DNA of 64,000 bases from Ruegeria sp. THAF33 (GCF_009363615.1 NZ_CP045384.1:1300501-1364500); one strand, 5' to 3'. Positions 8,395 to 17,885 are shown, counted from the stretch's first letter. Translations and numbers: made by a program. Notes: generated by a model not told the origin, from the sequence alone.

Positions 8395-8791
8395 TTTTGG
8401 TCCTTTCGATTGTTGTGCCGTTTTCCTGCATGTGAACATGAGGACACGCCGTATTGAAACGAAATTCTCTTTGAACGGCGGGTTTTGGGGGGATCAGACG
8501 AAGTTTTCTTTCAGAAGGGCGGGCTTGCGTTCAAAGCTGACCCGGCCCAGCCCATCAGAACGCTTCAAGATCAGTCAAAAGATAATCCCGTTGATGGTTG
8601 CCTTGCCTTCGTGTCCCATTCCCAAAGAACGAATGAAAGATCCCATTCGGCCTCAGCGATGCTCTGGCAGGTTTTCCTGTGCGGCAAGACGGTTTTTGAT
8701 CCTTCCGGGCCAGAAAATCATAAGCGTTAACAAAAATATCGATTTGATATAAAGTTGTGGGGTTATTGATTGGTAACGCGCGGGTATTCGT
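8395..8791. other. Intergenic region between divergent ureohydrolase and globin genes; no gene seen
   Basis: About 400 bp without a convincing reading frame. The ribosome-binding site of the ureohydrolase is at its left edge (minus strand). The right part (about 8720-8770) is AT-rich and contains a GATATAAAG stretch that could be a -10 region for the globin/cyclase operon. I found no FNR-type dyad. Short frames here (for example plus strand 8485-8730) resemble no family I know. Confidence 0.4.
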
Positions 8792-9160
8792 GTGGCACAG
8801 ACACTTTATGAAAAATATGGCGGTTTCAAAACGATCAGCCGGGTCGTGATGACCTTCTATGAAATGGCGTTGGATTCGGATGAGATCGGCCATCATTTCG
8901 AAGACATTGATATGCCGCGCCTGATCGACCATCAAACCAAGTTCGTCTCGTCTTTGATTGGCGGACCCGCATCCTTCAGTGATGACAGGATCGAAGCAGT
9001 TCATCGGCATCTAAACATTTCGCACAACGAGTTCGACGTCATGGCCGAGCTGTTTGGCGACGCGCTGAGTCAGCATGGCATGTCCGATGGAGACATCAAA
9101 ACTGCGCTGACCGCAATCGAAGGCAAACGTTCGATCATCGTCACCCGGAACGCGGCATGA
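8792..9160 (+). CDS. Group I truncated haemoglobin
   Basis: A 122-residue 2-on-2 globin. It opens with the family hallmark LYEKYGG, has Tyr23 at the expected B10 position (VMTFYEMAL), the LIDHQTKFVSSLIGGP E-helix region and the proximal F8 histidine His71 (AVHRHLNI). It should bind haem and O2/NO in the cytoplasm. The start is GTG. The stop overlaps the start of an adenylate cyclase gene (ATGA), so the two are made together. That pairing points to gas or redox sensing rather than bulk oxygen storage; this is inference. Confidence 0.92.
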   Translation: MAQTLYEKYGGFKTISRVVMTFYEMALDSDEIGHHFEDIDMPRLIDHQTKFVSSLIGGPASFSDDRIEAVHRHLNISHNEFDVMAELFGDALSQHGMSDGDIKTALTAIEGKRSIIVTRNAA

Positions 9161-10215
9161 GCATTCTGGCGATAAACGAGCAATTGCTGCGTGCGATCGG
9201 AGTCGGCGTCGCCGTGGTGCGCGCATCCGACCTGCAATTCGTGTTTCACAACGGACCTTTCACGGAATGGTTCGGCACTCCTGAACAGGGGAGTACCCTA
9301 AGCGACGTTCTGTCGGATCTCGACCCCAAAGAACTGGAGGACGTAAAGCAGTCCGGCCTTCGGTACTCGGTCGAATTGCAGATAAAGCCGAAACGCAGGA
9401 CCTTGATCTTTGCTGTCACGGTCTCATTGGCCAATGGCTTGTCCGAGCAGGTGCTGATTGTGGAATGTCAGAACATCACCCGCATTCGAGAATTGGAAAG
9501 CATGATCGACAGCTATTCCACCATGGTCGAGCGCAACACCCGAGAGCTTGAGCGCGAAAAGGAAAGAGTGGAACGGCTGTTGCTGAACCTGATGCCCCGA
9601 GCCGTGTATGAAGAGTTCAAGACGTTCGGCGTTGTCACACCGCAGCTGTATCAGCAGGTTTCGGTAGTTATGCTGGATTTTGTCGGGTTCACGGATTTTG
9701 CGGCCAAGACCGACCCGACGGTCACCTTGAGTGAACTGAACGACATCTTCACGGCCTTTGACCGGATCGTGGAACAATTCGGGTGTGAGCGGATCAAAAC
9801 GATCGGAGATGCTTATCTGGCCGTGTCAGGTATGCCAGATCCAACACCGGATCATGCGACCGCCGTGGCGCATTGTGCGGTAAGGTTCCTGCGCTATCTT
9901 GAACGCCGCAACGAAAGCCATCCGCATAAGTGGCAGGCCCGGATCGGATTGGGAATGGGGGCGGCGGTCGGATCGGTCGTGGGCATTCAGAAATATGTCT
10001 ATGACGTGTTTGGCCCTGCCGTAAACATCGCATCCCGGTTGCAGGTCTTTGCCAACCCCATGAACATCGTGGCCCCTGAAGAGATGAAATATGCCCTGAT
10101 TGACGAGTTTCAGGTCTCGGAGCTTGGGTGCGTTGATATCAAGGGGATGGGTGAGATGGATCTGATCAATGTGACATCGGGCTTGAGTATGCCTCAGGGC
10201 AGTCGTTCGTTCTGA
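9157..10215 (+). CDS. Class III adenylate cyclase with N-terminal sensor-like domain and signalling helix
   Basis: A 352-residue cyclase. Residues about 10-105 look PAS-like (AIGVGVAVVRASDLQFVFHN), 108-145 form a charged coiled-coil signalling helix, and 165-345 the catalytic domain. Metal aspartates are Asp174 (MLDFVGFT) and Asp218 (TIGDAY). Purine-selecting positions are Lys214 and Asp283, the adenylate rather than guanylate pattern. Transition-state residues are Asn290 and Arg294 (VNIASRL). The protein should be cytoplasmic and make cAMP as a homodimer. Its start overlaps the truncated haemoglobin stop, suggesting the globin feeds into it as a separate subunit. The first Asp, Lys and Asn/Arg are all intact, so it should be active. 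Confidence 0.92.
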   Translation: MSILAINEQLLRAIGVGVAVVRASDLQFVFHNGPFTEWFGTPEQGSTLSDVLSDLDPKELEDVKQSGLRYSVELQIKPKRRTLIFAVTVSLANGLSEQVLIVECQNITRIRELESMIDSYSTMVERNTRELEREKERVERLLLNLMPRAVYEEFKTFGVVTPQLYQQVSVVMLDFVGFTDFAAKTDPTVTLSELNDIFTAFDRIVEQFGCERIKTIGDAYLAVSGMPDPTPDHATAVAHCAVRFLRYLERRNESHPHKWQARIGLGMGAAVGSVVGIQKYVYDVFGPAVNIASRLQVFANPMNIVAPEEMKYALIDEFQVSELGCVDIKGMGEMDLINVTSGLSMPQGSRSF

Positions 10216-10220
10216 CCGTG

Positions 10221-10835
10221 TCACTCGTCCTGAGGGATCAGGCCCAAACCGCGCAGGTAGATGCCGATACCGCTTTCCAGCAAGTCTTCGGGAGGAAAAG
10301 GCGAAGTCGCGCCGGTATTTCGGGCATACAGTTCGACGACTCCGTGGCTCATCGCCCAGATGTGGGCGCTGAACATCGACGCGGGCGGGCGCTTGTCAGG
10401 CGGAATATGCTGGGACAGGTCCGCGGCCGCTTTTTCAAGAACAGCCTTCGCCCGGTTGGCTGCCAAGGACAGTTCGGGTGTCCGGTTCAGGGAAATCCCG
10501 CTTTCGAACATGGCGATGTAATGCCCGGGATTTTTGCGCGCAAAGGCCAGATATGCACGCCCCGTTGCTTCAAAAGCGGCAAGGGCTGAAGGCTGTCCCT
10601 CGTCATAGGCGTATTGCATCAGGTCTGCGAACATCTCAAACCCCTGCCGTGCGGCTTCGGCAATCAGGTCCTCGCGCCCTTGAAAATGACGATAGACGGC
10701 GGCAGGCGTGACACCGGCGGTTTTGGCCGCCTCGGACAGCGTGAAACCGGTCGGGCCCTTGTCTTCGATCAGGGACAAGGCAGCCTCGATCAGGGCTTGC
10801 TTCAGGTTTCCGTGGTGATAACCGCGTTTCGTCAT
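10221..10835 (-). CDS. TetR/AcrR family transcriptional regulator
   Basis: A 204-residue repressor. The N-terminal helix-turn-helix is typical (FTLSEAAKTAGVTPAAVYRHF, residues about 31-51). The C-terminal ligand domain ends in a WHG-type pattern (MSHGVVELYARN). An in-frame extension upstream to 10961 lacks family similarity, so ATG 10835 (MTKRGYHHGN) is chosen. It converges on the cyclase gene with 5 bp between stops and lies downstream of PPK2 on the same strand. Its target and ligand cannot be told from the sequence. Confidence 0.88.
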   Translation of the reverse strand: MTKRGYHHGNLKQALIEAALSLIEDKGPTGFTLSEAAKTAGVTPAAVYRHFQGREDLIAEAARQGFEMFADLMQYAYDEGQPSALAAFEATGRAYLAFARKNPGHYIAMFESGISLNRTPELSLAANRAKAVLEKAAADLSQHIPPDKRPPASMFSAHIWAMSHGVVELYARNTGATSPFPPEDLLESGIGIYLRGLGLIPQDE

Positions 10836-10948
10836 CCCGGCCTCAGTTGCATTGATTGCGTGTTGGAAGACAAGGACATAGACCACCGACGCATTGTCGT
10901 CCAATACATGATCGTGAAGCCATCGACGGGGCAGGGCAGAGAGACAAT

Positions 10949-11818
10949 TTATGCCTCCCACATATCCGGGCCACCGCAGATACGGGCATCAATCTCGCCG
11001 ATACTCTTCTTGTCCTTCTCATCATAGTCCAAGGCATGCAGAACCGTTCGGATGGCCGCAAGCCGCGCGCGTTTTTTGTCGTCAGAACGCACAATCGTCC
11101 ACGGGCAGGCATCAGAATGCGACCGGGTCAGGGTTTCCGAGATCGACTGCGTGTATTCATCCCATTTGTTCAGCCCTGCGACGTCGATCGCGCTGAGCTT
11201 CCAATGCTTCAATGGGTCGTTTTCGCGCGCCAGAAAACGGTTCAGTTGTTCCGCGCGCCCGACATTGAGCCAGAACTTGAACAAATGGATGCCGTCATTC
11301 ACCAGGCCCGTTTCAAGCGGCAGGACCTGACGGAAGAACCTCTCACGCTGTTCCTGGGTGCAGAAGCCAAAGACATTCTCGACGACACCTCGATTGTACC
11401 AGCTGCGATCAAAGAACACGATCTCTCCAGCGGCGGGCAGATGCGGGATGTAGCGCTGAAAATACCATTGGCTGCGTTCGGCGTCTGATGGTTTGGCCAG
11501 CGCAACGTTGCGCGCGCCGCGCGGGTTCAGGTTTTCGCGAAACCGTTTGATGGTGCCACCTTTGCCGGCGGCATCGCGACCTTCGAATATGATGGCAACC
11601 CGCTGGTCGGTTTCCTTGACCCAGGATTGCATTTTGACCAATTCAATCTGAAGCAGGTCCATCTGCTCATCATAATCTTTGGTCTTCATTTTTTCGGAAT
11701 ACGGGTAGGTCGGGTTCAGAATATCGCCCTTTTTCGCGTTTTGAATCTCTTCCCGTACAGATTTGGGCGCGTCTTTCTGAAAATACTTCTCGATAGAGCC
11801 TTTTCCTGACCGGGCCAT
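10949..11818 (-). CDS. ppk2: Polyphosphate kinase 2
   Basis: A 289-residue PPK2-family kinase that uses polyphosphate to phosphorylate nucleotides (NDP to NTP in class I). Walker A is [10 protein letters not shown] (residues 79-88), Walker [10 protein letters not shown] (135-143), with a lid region rich in Arg/Lys after it. Single-domain length matches class I PPK2 of roseobacters. A GAGGTGACAT ribosome-binding site precedes the ATG. It lies 130 bp upstream of tetR on the same strand. Purine preference (GDP versus ADP) cannot be read by eye. Confidence 0.95.
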   Translation of the reverse strand: MARSGKGSIEKYFQKDAPKSVREEIQNAKKGDILNPTYPYSEKMKTKDYDEQMDLLQIELVKMQSWVKETDQRVAIIFEGRDAAGKGGTIKRFRENLNPRGARNVALAKPSDAERSQWYFQRYIPHLPAAGEIVFFDRSWYNRGVVENVFGFCTQEQRERFFRQVLPLETGLVNDGIHLFKFWLNVGRAEQLNRFLARENDPLKHWKLSAIDVAGLNKWDEYTQSISETLTRSHSDACPWTIVRSDDKKRARLAAIRTVLHALDYDEKDKKSIGEIDARICGGPDMWEA

Positions 11819-11867
11819 ATGTCACCTCGCGATAAAATCCATATCTGACTATGGATTAGAGCGTGGG

Positions 11868-12821
11868 TTAACGCAAACCCGCGCGCTGCGCCGCGCGATC
11901 AATCGCGGCGGCAACCTCGGGCGCCGCGACCACCTGTGGCATGTGACCGACACCCGGTAGCTCGATCAATTCGGCCCCGGGGATCTGTTCGATCAGGCGT
12001 TCAGAATGCCATTCAAGACCAACGGTGTCGTCGGCCGTTCCGTGGATGATTTCCGTCGGAACGGAGATCTCGCTATATCTGGGTTGCAGTCGGGTAATTT
12101 CGTCCAGCAGGTTGGCGCGCTGCTTGGCGTTTGCATGCATCGAGCCACGCCGGATCGTCAGCCCGGGCCCGAAATGTTCCGCATAGCCTTCGGGCGCCGT
12201 TTGCGGTGCAAAAACTTTGTCCAACGCCTGTGTGACGTACCATTCGGGCACGAAAGAGCTGATCAAGGGCAAGGCCAGCACATTGCCCGCCGTGGTTGAC
12301 GCAAGCCGGTTGAACCCATCCAAAGGCGTTTCCCATGGGATGGCGGCCGGGGCGATCAGAACCAGAGCCGAGATATTCTCGGGCCGGGTCACGGCCCAGG
12401 CCAGCGAGACCGATCCGCCATAGCTCTGCCCGGCCACGATGGGTTTTTCCGCACCAAGCTGAGCCGCCGCCCGTTGCAGGATATCCGCCTGTTCAATGAT
12501 GGTTTCGCCATCCGGATTGAAGCTTTCGGAATAGCCCAGGCCCGGTCGGTCAAAAACGATCACGCGGTATGACCTAGCCAGAATGGGGGCCAGCGCGAAG
12601 GTCATGTCGCGCGTGTTCCCGCTGGAACCGTGGATCAGAACGACATCAGGGCCGTCCCCCATGACCACGGCATGCACGGCGATGCCGCCCACATCCAGAA
12701 TCCGACCCTCGGGGGGGAAAGCCGCCTCGGCCAGCGCTTCGTTCCGGGCGCTGCGCCAGGTTGTCAGTATGACAAGGCCCAGAACGGCCAAGCCAAGGGA
12801 TATCAGGACTTTAGTGGCCAA
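11868..12821 (-). CDS. Alpha/beta hydrolase with N-terminal membrane anchor
   Basis: A 317-residue alpha/beta-fold hydrolase. One hydrophobic helix (about residues 5-21) probably anchors it in the inner membrane with the catalytic domain outside. The oxyanion region is LIHGSSGNT, the nucleophile Ser133 lies in GQSYGG, and the acid and base lie in the C-terminal quarter with His in GVGHMPQ. The only suitable start is TTG at 12821, inside the last 11 bp of metA, which implies translational coupling. Substrate unknown; esterase or haloalkane dehalogenase-like chemistry is possible. Confidence 0.85.
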   Translation of the reverse strand: MATKVLISLGLAVLGLVILTTWRSARNEALAEAAFPPEGRILDVGGIAVHAVVMGDGPDVVLIHGSSGNTRDMTFALAPILARSYRVIVFDRPGLGYSESFNPDGETIIEQADILQRAAAQLGAEKPIVAGQSYGGSVSLAWAVTRPENISALVLIAPAAIPWETPLDGFNRLASTTAGNVLALPLISSFVPEWYVTQALDKVFAPQTAPEGYAEHFGPGLTIRRGSMHANAKQRANLLDEITRLQPRYSEISVPTEIIHGTADDTVGLEWHSERLIEQIPGAELIELPGVGHMPQVVAAPEVAAAIDRAAQRAGLR

Positions 12822-13728
12822 TTTTCGTTATGTCGAATGGCGTGGTCTGATAGATTTCGTTGATCCAGTTGCCGTACAGCAGATGTGCATGACTGCGCCA
12901 CCGGTTCTGCGGTGTTTTGGTTGGATCATCATCTGGGTAATAGTTTATCGGCACGTTGATAGGCGTGCCGTTGCTGACGTCCCGATCATATTCCTGTTTC
13001 AGCGTGTCACTGTCGTATTCGAAGTGATTAAAGATATACAGCGCGCGATGGCCGGGATCTTCGACCAGACAGGGGCCGACATCGTCGCTGCCCAACAGGG
13101 TCCTCAGCCCCGGTGCGCGATCGATTTCATCCTGTTTCATTTCCGTCCATCGGCTGACCGGAACGACGCAGTCATCCGAGAAACCGCGCAGAAACGGAGA
13201 CGCCGGGTCCAGGTTGCGATGCCGGAAACACCCAAAGGCTTTTGCGTCCAGCATGTGCTTTTTGACACCGTGAAAATGGTTGATCATCGCCATCCCGCCC
13301 CAGCACACACCAAAGGTGGAATGTACGTTGGTTTGCGTCCAGTCGAAAATCTCGCTGATCTCGTCCCAATAGGTGACATCCCGAAATTCCAGATGTTCGA
13401 TCGGGGCACCGGTGATGATCAGGCCGTCGAATTTCTGATCCTTGATCTCCTGAAACGGGCGATAGAACTCGGACATATGCTCGGCGGCGGTGTTCTTGGT
13501 CCGGTGTTCGGTCATGCGGATCAAAGACAGATCGATCTGCAACGGGGTTGCCCCGATCAGACGCGCGAACTGGTTTTCGGTCTGGATTTTCTTGGGCATC
13601 AGGTTCAGTAATCCGATGCGCAGCGGGCGGATGTCCTGACGCATTGCCTGATCTTCGTCCATGACCATGACGCCCTCTTTGGTCAGGACGTCAAAAGCAG
13701 GCAGTTCCGATGGGATTTTGATGGGCAT
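12811..13728 (-). CDS. metAA: Homoserine O-acetyltransferase, MetA type
   Basis: A 305-residue enzyme of the first step from homoserine to methionine. The catalytic triad of the MetA family is present: Cys142 (FGVCWGGMA), His235 and Glu237 (FNHFEYD). Residue 111, which selects the acyl donor, is Glu (GAPIEHLEF); Gly here gives succinyl-CoA use, as in E. coli, whereas Glu gives acetyl-CoA. I therefore predict an acetyltransferase although many annotations say succinyltransferase. It overlaps the alpha/beta hydrolase gene by 11 bp and follows the P-loop ATPase gene by 36 bp. Confidence 0.93.
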   Translation of the reverse strand: MPIKIPSELPAFDVLTKEGVMVMDEDQAMRQDIRPLRIGLLNLMPKKIQTENQFARLIGATPLQIDLSLIRMTEHRTKNTAAEHMSEFYRPFQEIKDQKFDGLIITGAPIEHLEFRDVTYWDEISEIFDWTQTNVHSTFGVCWGGMAMINHFHGVKKHMLDAKAFGCFRHRNLDPASPFLRGFSDDCVVPVSRWTEMKQDEIDRAPGLRTLLGSDDVGPCLVEDPGHRALYIFNHFEYDSDTLKQEYDRDVSNGTPINVPINYYPDDDPTKTPQNRWRSHAHLLYGNWINEIYQTTPFDITKIGH

Positions 13729-13746
13729 GTGTTAGGCTTCTAAGAG

Positions 13747-13762
13747 ATCAGTGAAAACTGAT
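13747..13762. repeat. Small hairpin in metA leader
   Basis: A perfect 6-bp inverted repeat (ATCAGT / ACTGAT) with a 4-nt loop lies between the P-loop ATPase stop and metA. It is too small, and lacks the conserved core, for a SAM-II or SAM/SAH riboswitch. Function unknown. Confidence 0.35.
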
Positions 13763-13764
13763 AG

Positions 13765-14637
13765 TTAGGCGTTATTGCGCGTGGTCTCAAGTGTGTGCTC
13801 GATCAACTCATCGAAATCAGCGGCATCGCGGATTTTTCCGATGTCGTTGGCGGCAATCGTCACGCCCCAGTTGTTCGCCATGGCCTCGTAACGCGGCTGG
13901 CGGTGCGCCAAGGCCTGTGCATAGGTCCAACGGACGAAATCATCGGGATCAACATCCGCTTCTGAACAGCCTTGCAGGTCCAGATAATCTGTCCAGGCCT
14001 TGGTCAGGAATTCCGCCTGATAGGACATCGGCTTTGGGGCTTTGTCAAAACGGCGTACTAGCTCTGCCGTGTGTTCCTCATCCCCCTTCAGCCAGATCAT
14101 CAGGGTGTGTTGCGAAAGCTCGGACAGTACCCGATCGTTCGGATCTTCGGGGTCTACCCATTCGCAGATCGACCCACCGGTGTCGCAGATGAAATGGGGG
14201 TACTTGTACAAACGCTCGGCCCGGTCGATGAAATACTCAGTATCCAGCAGAGCGTGTATTTCGGCCAGCCGAAACTGTTCCTGCCTGCGACGGTATTCCG
14301 GCATTTCTAATCCGCCTAGGGCAGGGTTGCCCGGTTTGCCCAGATAGGCTGCGACCGGAGTCAGGTTCGCGAACGAGATATTAGAGCCGATGTAAATGGA
14401 ATCCGACAGGAGCAGGTCACGCAAGAACGGGACTTTCATCGCCTCGGCCTTCGCATTGTCGGTGATGTACTCGCCCATGTACCGGGTGCCGATGCGATAG
14501 TCGATCGAGTAGTGAAACCAGTTCCCCGAGTCCCGAAGTATGTTCGAGACATATGTCTTGCCCAGACCGGACATGCCAAAGAACAGCACCTTCTTGCGGC
14601 TTGCCGTGCGCCAGTCTTTGGCTGAATTGTAGATCAT
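13765..14637 (-). CDS. P-loop ATPase of unknown function
   Basis: A 290-residue soluble protein with a clear Walker A, VLFFGMSGLGKTYVS (about residues 17-31), close to the N-terminus. After it comes a nucleoside-kinase-like stretch (SIDYRIGTRYMGEYITD). No Walker B of a standard family is obvious; CDTGGS and LMIWLKGDEEHT are candidate downstream motifs. The layout (short N-terminus, P-loop, kinase-like core) suggests a small-molecule kinase or ATPase. The family is one I associate with Rhodobacterales without a known role. It lies upstream of metA on the same strand. Confidence 0.6.
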   Translation of the reverse strand: MIYNSAKDWRTASRKKVLFFGMSGLGKTYVSNILRDSGNWFHYSIDYRIGTRYMGEYITDNAKAEAMKVPFLRDLLLSDSIYIGSNISFANLTPVAAYLGKPGNPALGGLEMPEYRRRQEQFRLAEIHALLDTEYFIDRAERLYKYPHFICDTGGSICEWVDPEDPNDRVLSELSQHTLMIWLKGDEEHTAELVRRFDKAPKPMSYQAEFLTKAWTDYLDLQGCSEADVDPDDFVRWTYAQALAHRQPRYEAMANNWGVTIAANDIGKIRDAADFDELIEHTLETTRNNA

Positions 14638-14685
14638 CTTGTGCTGTCCCTTTTTTGCCTTTGCTAAATCGGGCAGCGCACGGCG

Positions 14686-15582
14686 TCAATCACGGCGGCC
14701 AGCTCGGTTCAATACCAGAAGACCCATGGCAAGGATGACAAAGCCGAAATAGGCATTCGGCGGCAGCGCTTCGTTCCGCAGAATTGCGCCAAGCACGATG
14801 GCGACAGGAGGGATAACAAGCGTCACCAGCATCAGGTTGCCGCTGCCCGCCATTGTCAGGACTCGATAGTACAAAAGATATGCCCCCGCTGTTGCCACAA
14901 TGGCGTAATAGCCAATCGCAACCCAGGTAATCGCGGGTAGGGCAAGTGTTGGCACCCCGTCCGTCATGAGCGCCAGCGGCAGGATCAGCACAGTCGAACC
15001 GGTCAGCATTCCTGCTGCCGCGACTACGGGATGAAGGTCAGACAGATGATGCCGCGCCCAAGCCGCCGCAAAAGCATACGACAGCGTTCCGGCCAACACG
15101 GCAAGCTGCGCTGTGTTTTGCAGGCTGAAAGACGTGAAGGTCTTTAGTCCGATCGTGATCGAGACACCGAGAAAACCCAAAACGACTCCGATAACCCGGG
15201 CTTGTGTCAAACGCTCATCTTTGAAAAACAGCGCCGCAACCAGAACGCCAAAGATGGCTGTGGTCGCGTTCAGAATGGCCGTAAGACCAGAATCGATGTA
15301 AAGCTGACCCCATGCCATCAAGCTGAACGGGATGACATTGTTCAGCAATCCCATGATCAAAAATGCACCCCAGATGCGCAGAGAGCGGGGCAGTGAAAGC
15401 CCCTTGCCCCAAGCCACCAGCCACAGCACCAGCATCGCCCAGAACGTGCGGTGCAGAACCGATGTCATAACGGGAATGGAGTCCAGAGCGATCCGGATGG
15501 CCACAAAGGATGCGCCCCAGATCACGGCCAGGAGAAGAAGTTCGACCCAGGCGCGCCGAGAAAGGTGTTTTTGCGTGTTCAT
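14686..15582 (-). CDS. EamA/DMT-family transporter
   Basis: A 298-residue membrane protein with ten predicted helices in two EamA repeats of five. The first repeat starts at LLLAVIWGASFVAIRIAL, a typical EamA opening, and the second near residue 150. These are inner-membrane exporters of amino acids or other metabolites, but the substrate cannot be predicted. A second EamA gene lies 1.4 kb away on the same strand; the two are only distantly similar. Confidence 0.88.
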   Translation of the reverse strand: MNTQKHLSRRAWVELLLLAVIWGASFVAIRIALDSIPVMTSVLHRTFWAMLVLWLVAWGKGLSLPRSLRIWGAFLIMGLLNNVIPFSLMAWGQLYIDSGLTAILNATTAIFGVLVAALFFKDERLTQARVIGVVLGFLGVSITIGLKTFTSFSLQNTAQLAVLAGTLSYAFAAAWARHHLSDLHPVVAAAGMLTGSTVLILPLALMTDGVPTLALPAITWVAIGYYAIVATAGAYLLYYRVLTMAGSGNLMLVTLVIPPVAIVLGAILRNEALPPNAYFGFVILAMGLLVLNRAGRRD

Positions 15583-15633
15583 GGCCGCACAATTTCATTC
15601 ATTCGACAGATATACGACCCGAAACCTGCGCAT

Positions 15634-15659
15634 AAAAAAGACCCCGCTGAAACAGCGGA
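15634..15659 (-). terminator. Rho-independent terminator of the FadL-like gene
   Basis: Read on the minus strand: a CCGCTG / CAGCGG stem with a 3-nt loop, extended by GGGG, then TCTTTTTT. It lies 25 bp after the stop of the porin gene. Confidence 0.85.
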
Positions 15660-15683
15660 GCCTAAGATGAAAACACCTTGGAT

Positions 15684-16844
15684 TTAGTTCAGAGCGTAAG
15701 TGATCTGAAACCCAACACTCCAGGCGCTGTTGCCGCTGAAGGTGGCTGTTTGGCCAAAGGCGCCATCTGCCGTTGCATCACCGATGTCAGTGTAGCGTAC
15801 GCCACCGGAAATTTTGGCATTCTCCAACGAATATGTTCCGCCCAGACCAATGCTCCAGAACCCGTCGGTCGGGCCCAGGTTGGATACAGGAGTGCCCTGA
15901 GAAGACTCATAGCCTAGTGTTACAGCACCGCTGAACTCTTCCGAGAATTGATACCCCAAGCCCAACGAATAGGTGAAGGTCGCATCGTCGTAGTCAACAA
16001 GGTTGCTGGTCGGCGGATAGTTTGGCGGGTTGTACACCAGCTGTGGCCAGTCGACCCAACGAACAGAACCAAACAACAGCGTTTTAGGCGCGACGCCCGT
16101 CTGGAAGTCCAGGTTGATCGACTGGGGCGTCTCAATTTCGCTGTTTGTGTTGAAGGTGGCCACGGTCCCGGGTGGAATCGGAGGGAACGGTGGTGGGTTC
16201 AGAGATTCTGTTTGCGATAGATCGTGGCTGATCTTGGAGTTGTATGTCAGTGACACACGTGCTGCGATTTCCGGTTTCTCCCATGCAACCCCGATAACGT
16301 AGCCGAATGCAGTGTCGGCATCGGTGTCAACCTGGTACCCTGCTGCAAGCGGGACGGTGACAGAAGCCTTCACACGCTGTGCTCGAATACCGCCGATTGC
16401 GCTGAACCCGCCATCGAATTTGTAACGCAGCAATGCCGTAATGGCGTCCGTGTCTGCTGTAGCCCTCAAAACATCAGTACGACCACCCGGAATAGGGTTG
16501 ATCGAAAGAGGGTAGGTGTTTGCGTATTCAATGTCCGCCCCAAAGGGCTGGTCATACATGATCGCGAAATCGAGCTTTTCGGTCAGAGACGTTTTATAAC
16601 CCAGATGCGGTGTGAAAAAGTCGTTCGCAACCTCTCCGGAATCGACCGGCTGCCCGATGTTTGGTCCAGCCAGAGCAGGCATGGTGCCCGTTACGCTGGG
16701 GTTGGTGTATCCCAACCGAAACTGGACTGCTGACCCTTCTTCGAAGATCAGGTTGATGCCCTGACCGCTTCGATCAAGGCCGCCTGCGTATCCTGCCGTC
16801 GCTCCAACGCACAAAGCGCAGGTCGCGAGTAGTGTTTTTTTCAT
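15684..16844 (-). CDS. Outer-membrane protein, FadL/OmpP1/TodX family
   Basis: A 386-residue outer-membrane beta-barrel. A signal peptide (about residues 1-20, cut after GYA) is followed by GLDRSGQGINLIFEEG, the N-terminal hatch characteristic of FadL transporters of long-chain fatty acids and other hydrophobic compounds. Alternating amphipathic strands fill the rest, and the final residue pattern (VGFQITYALN) is a normal outer-membrane C-terminus apart from the terminal Asn. A proline-rich loop (NPPPFPPIPPG) sits near the middle. A strong AGGGAGGA site precedes the ATG, and a terminator follows the gene. It appears monocistronic. Confidence 0.9.
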   Translation of the reverse strand: MKKTLLATCALCVGATAGYAGGLDRSGQGINLIFEEGSAVQFRLGYTNPSVTGTMPALAGPNIGQPVDSGEVANDFFTPHLGYKTSLTEKLDFAIMYDQPFGADIEYANTYPLSINPIPGGRTDVLRATADTDAITALLRYKFDGGFSAIGGIRAQRVKASVTVPLAAGYQVDTDADTAFGYVIGVAWEKPEIAARVSLTYNSKISHDLSQTESLNPPPFPPIPPGTVATFNTNSEIETPQSINLDFQTGVAPKTLLFGSVRWVDWPQLVYNPPNYPPTSNLVDYDDATFTYSLGLGYQFSEEFSGAVTLGYESSQGTPVSNLGPTDGFWSIGLGGTYSLENAKISGGVRYTDIGDATADGAFGQTATFSGNSAWSVGFQITYALN

Positions 16845-16970
16845 TCTGTCCTCCCTAACAATCTCAGGCGGGTTTCAATGGCGTTTGGCTGAGTGTTACG
16901 AACGCCTATCCCGTGTATGATGAGCGATACTCTCTTTTTGGTTACTTTAAGGTCAACTGGTGACGGTGCG

Positions 16971-17885
16971 TTACGTATTGCGACTACTGTTTTCAACTGT
17001 TGCTAAACTGTTACGGCTTTCAGACCAGATATTCAGGAATATTCCTGAAAAGATGATCGCCGCACCGATCAGAACCCAATGGTCAATGGGTTCGTGGTAC
17101 AGGATCATTCCGACCACAGCGATGGTGGGAAGCCTCGCAAAATCAAATGGGATCACAACTGTCGCCGGGGCGATCGCCAGCGCGTTTGTAATGCAGAAAT
17201 GTGCCAGCAGCCCCGCCAGACCGACCAGAACCAAAAACGGAGCGGTTTGCGCCGTGGGCAAGGCAATCTGCCCGTCAAAACCGGCCGCGATGGCCCCAAG
17301 CACCGCCTGCATGGAAGTAAGCCAGAAAACGATGCACCCGATGCTGGCAAAACGAGTGAGGTTTTTTGTTGTAATCGTTGTAAATGCGAAGAAAATCGCA
17401 GACGCGGCTGCGGTAGCAAGGCCAGGGCTTAAAGGCGCACTGCCTGGGCGCGTGACAATCAGAACGCCAGCAAAACCGATAAGTGCTGCCGTTATTTTGA
17501 GGGGCGTCAGACGTTCGTTCAGCAGCAGCGGCGACAGCAGGATCACCCAAAGCGGCTGTGTGAATTCCAGCGCGAATACCTGCGCCAAAGGCGCAACAGC
17601 GACCGCATAGAACCAAAGATTCTGCCCTGTGAAATGCAGGGTGTTTCGCAGGGCGTGCAACCCCAGGCGTTGCGTGGAAACCTGAACCCAACCGCCTGTG
17701 GCCGTGAGTACGAGGGCGACAACAAGAAACCCGACAAGGCTTCGATACATCATGATCTCGAAGGTGTCGTGCACGAGGCTCAATTCGCGACCGGCAACCG
17801 CCATCGAGGAGAAGGACGCGATGGCTCCGGTCATCCACAAGGCGGCTTTGAATGTGTTTTTTTGTGTCTGATTCACGTACCGCAC
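16971..17885 (-). CDS. EamA/DMT-family transporter
   Basis: A 304-residue ten-helix DMT transporter. The EamA repeats are recognised by MYRSLVGFLVVALVLT in the first half and LVLVGLAGLLAHFCITNALA in the second, the latter resembling the RhtA/PecM type. It should be an inner-membrane exporter. No operon partner is evident: the fadL-like gene is 126 bp downstream with its own leader, and guaA is separated upstream by 195 bp. Confidence 0.88.
   Translation of the reverse strand: MRYVNQTQKNTFKAALWMTGAIASFSSMAVAGRELSLVHDTFEIMMYRSLVGFLVVALVLTATGGWVQVSTQRLGLHALRNTLHFTGQNLWFYAVAVAPLAQVFALEFTQPLWVILLSPLLLNERLTPLKITAALIGFAGVLIVTRPGSAPLSPGLATAAASAIFFAFTTITTKNLTRFASIGCIVFWLTSMQAVLGAIAAGFDGQIALPTAQTAPFLVLVGLAGLLAHFCITNALAIAPATVVIPFDFARLPTIAVVGMILYHEPIDHWVLIGAAIIFSGIFLNIWSESRNSLATVENSSRNT

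Noticed and set aside
8485..8730. 81-codon plus-strand frame in the ureohydrolase-globin gap
   Set aside because: No ribosome-binding site, no resemblance to any family, and coding character is poor.
12583..13611. 342-codon plus-strand open frame opposite metA
   Set aside because: Opposite a gene with a complete MetA triad; no protein family recognised.
13729..13764. SAM-II or SAM/SAH riboswitch before metA
   Set aside because: Only 36 bp with one 6-bp hairpin; the conserved pseudoknot core and AGCUAAA-like end of SAM-II are absent.
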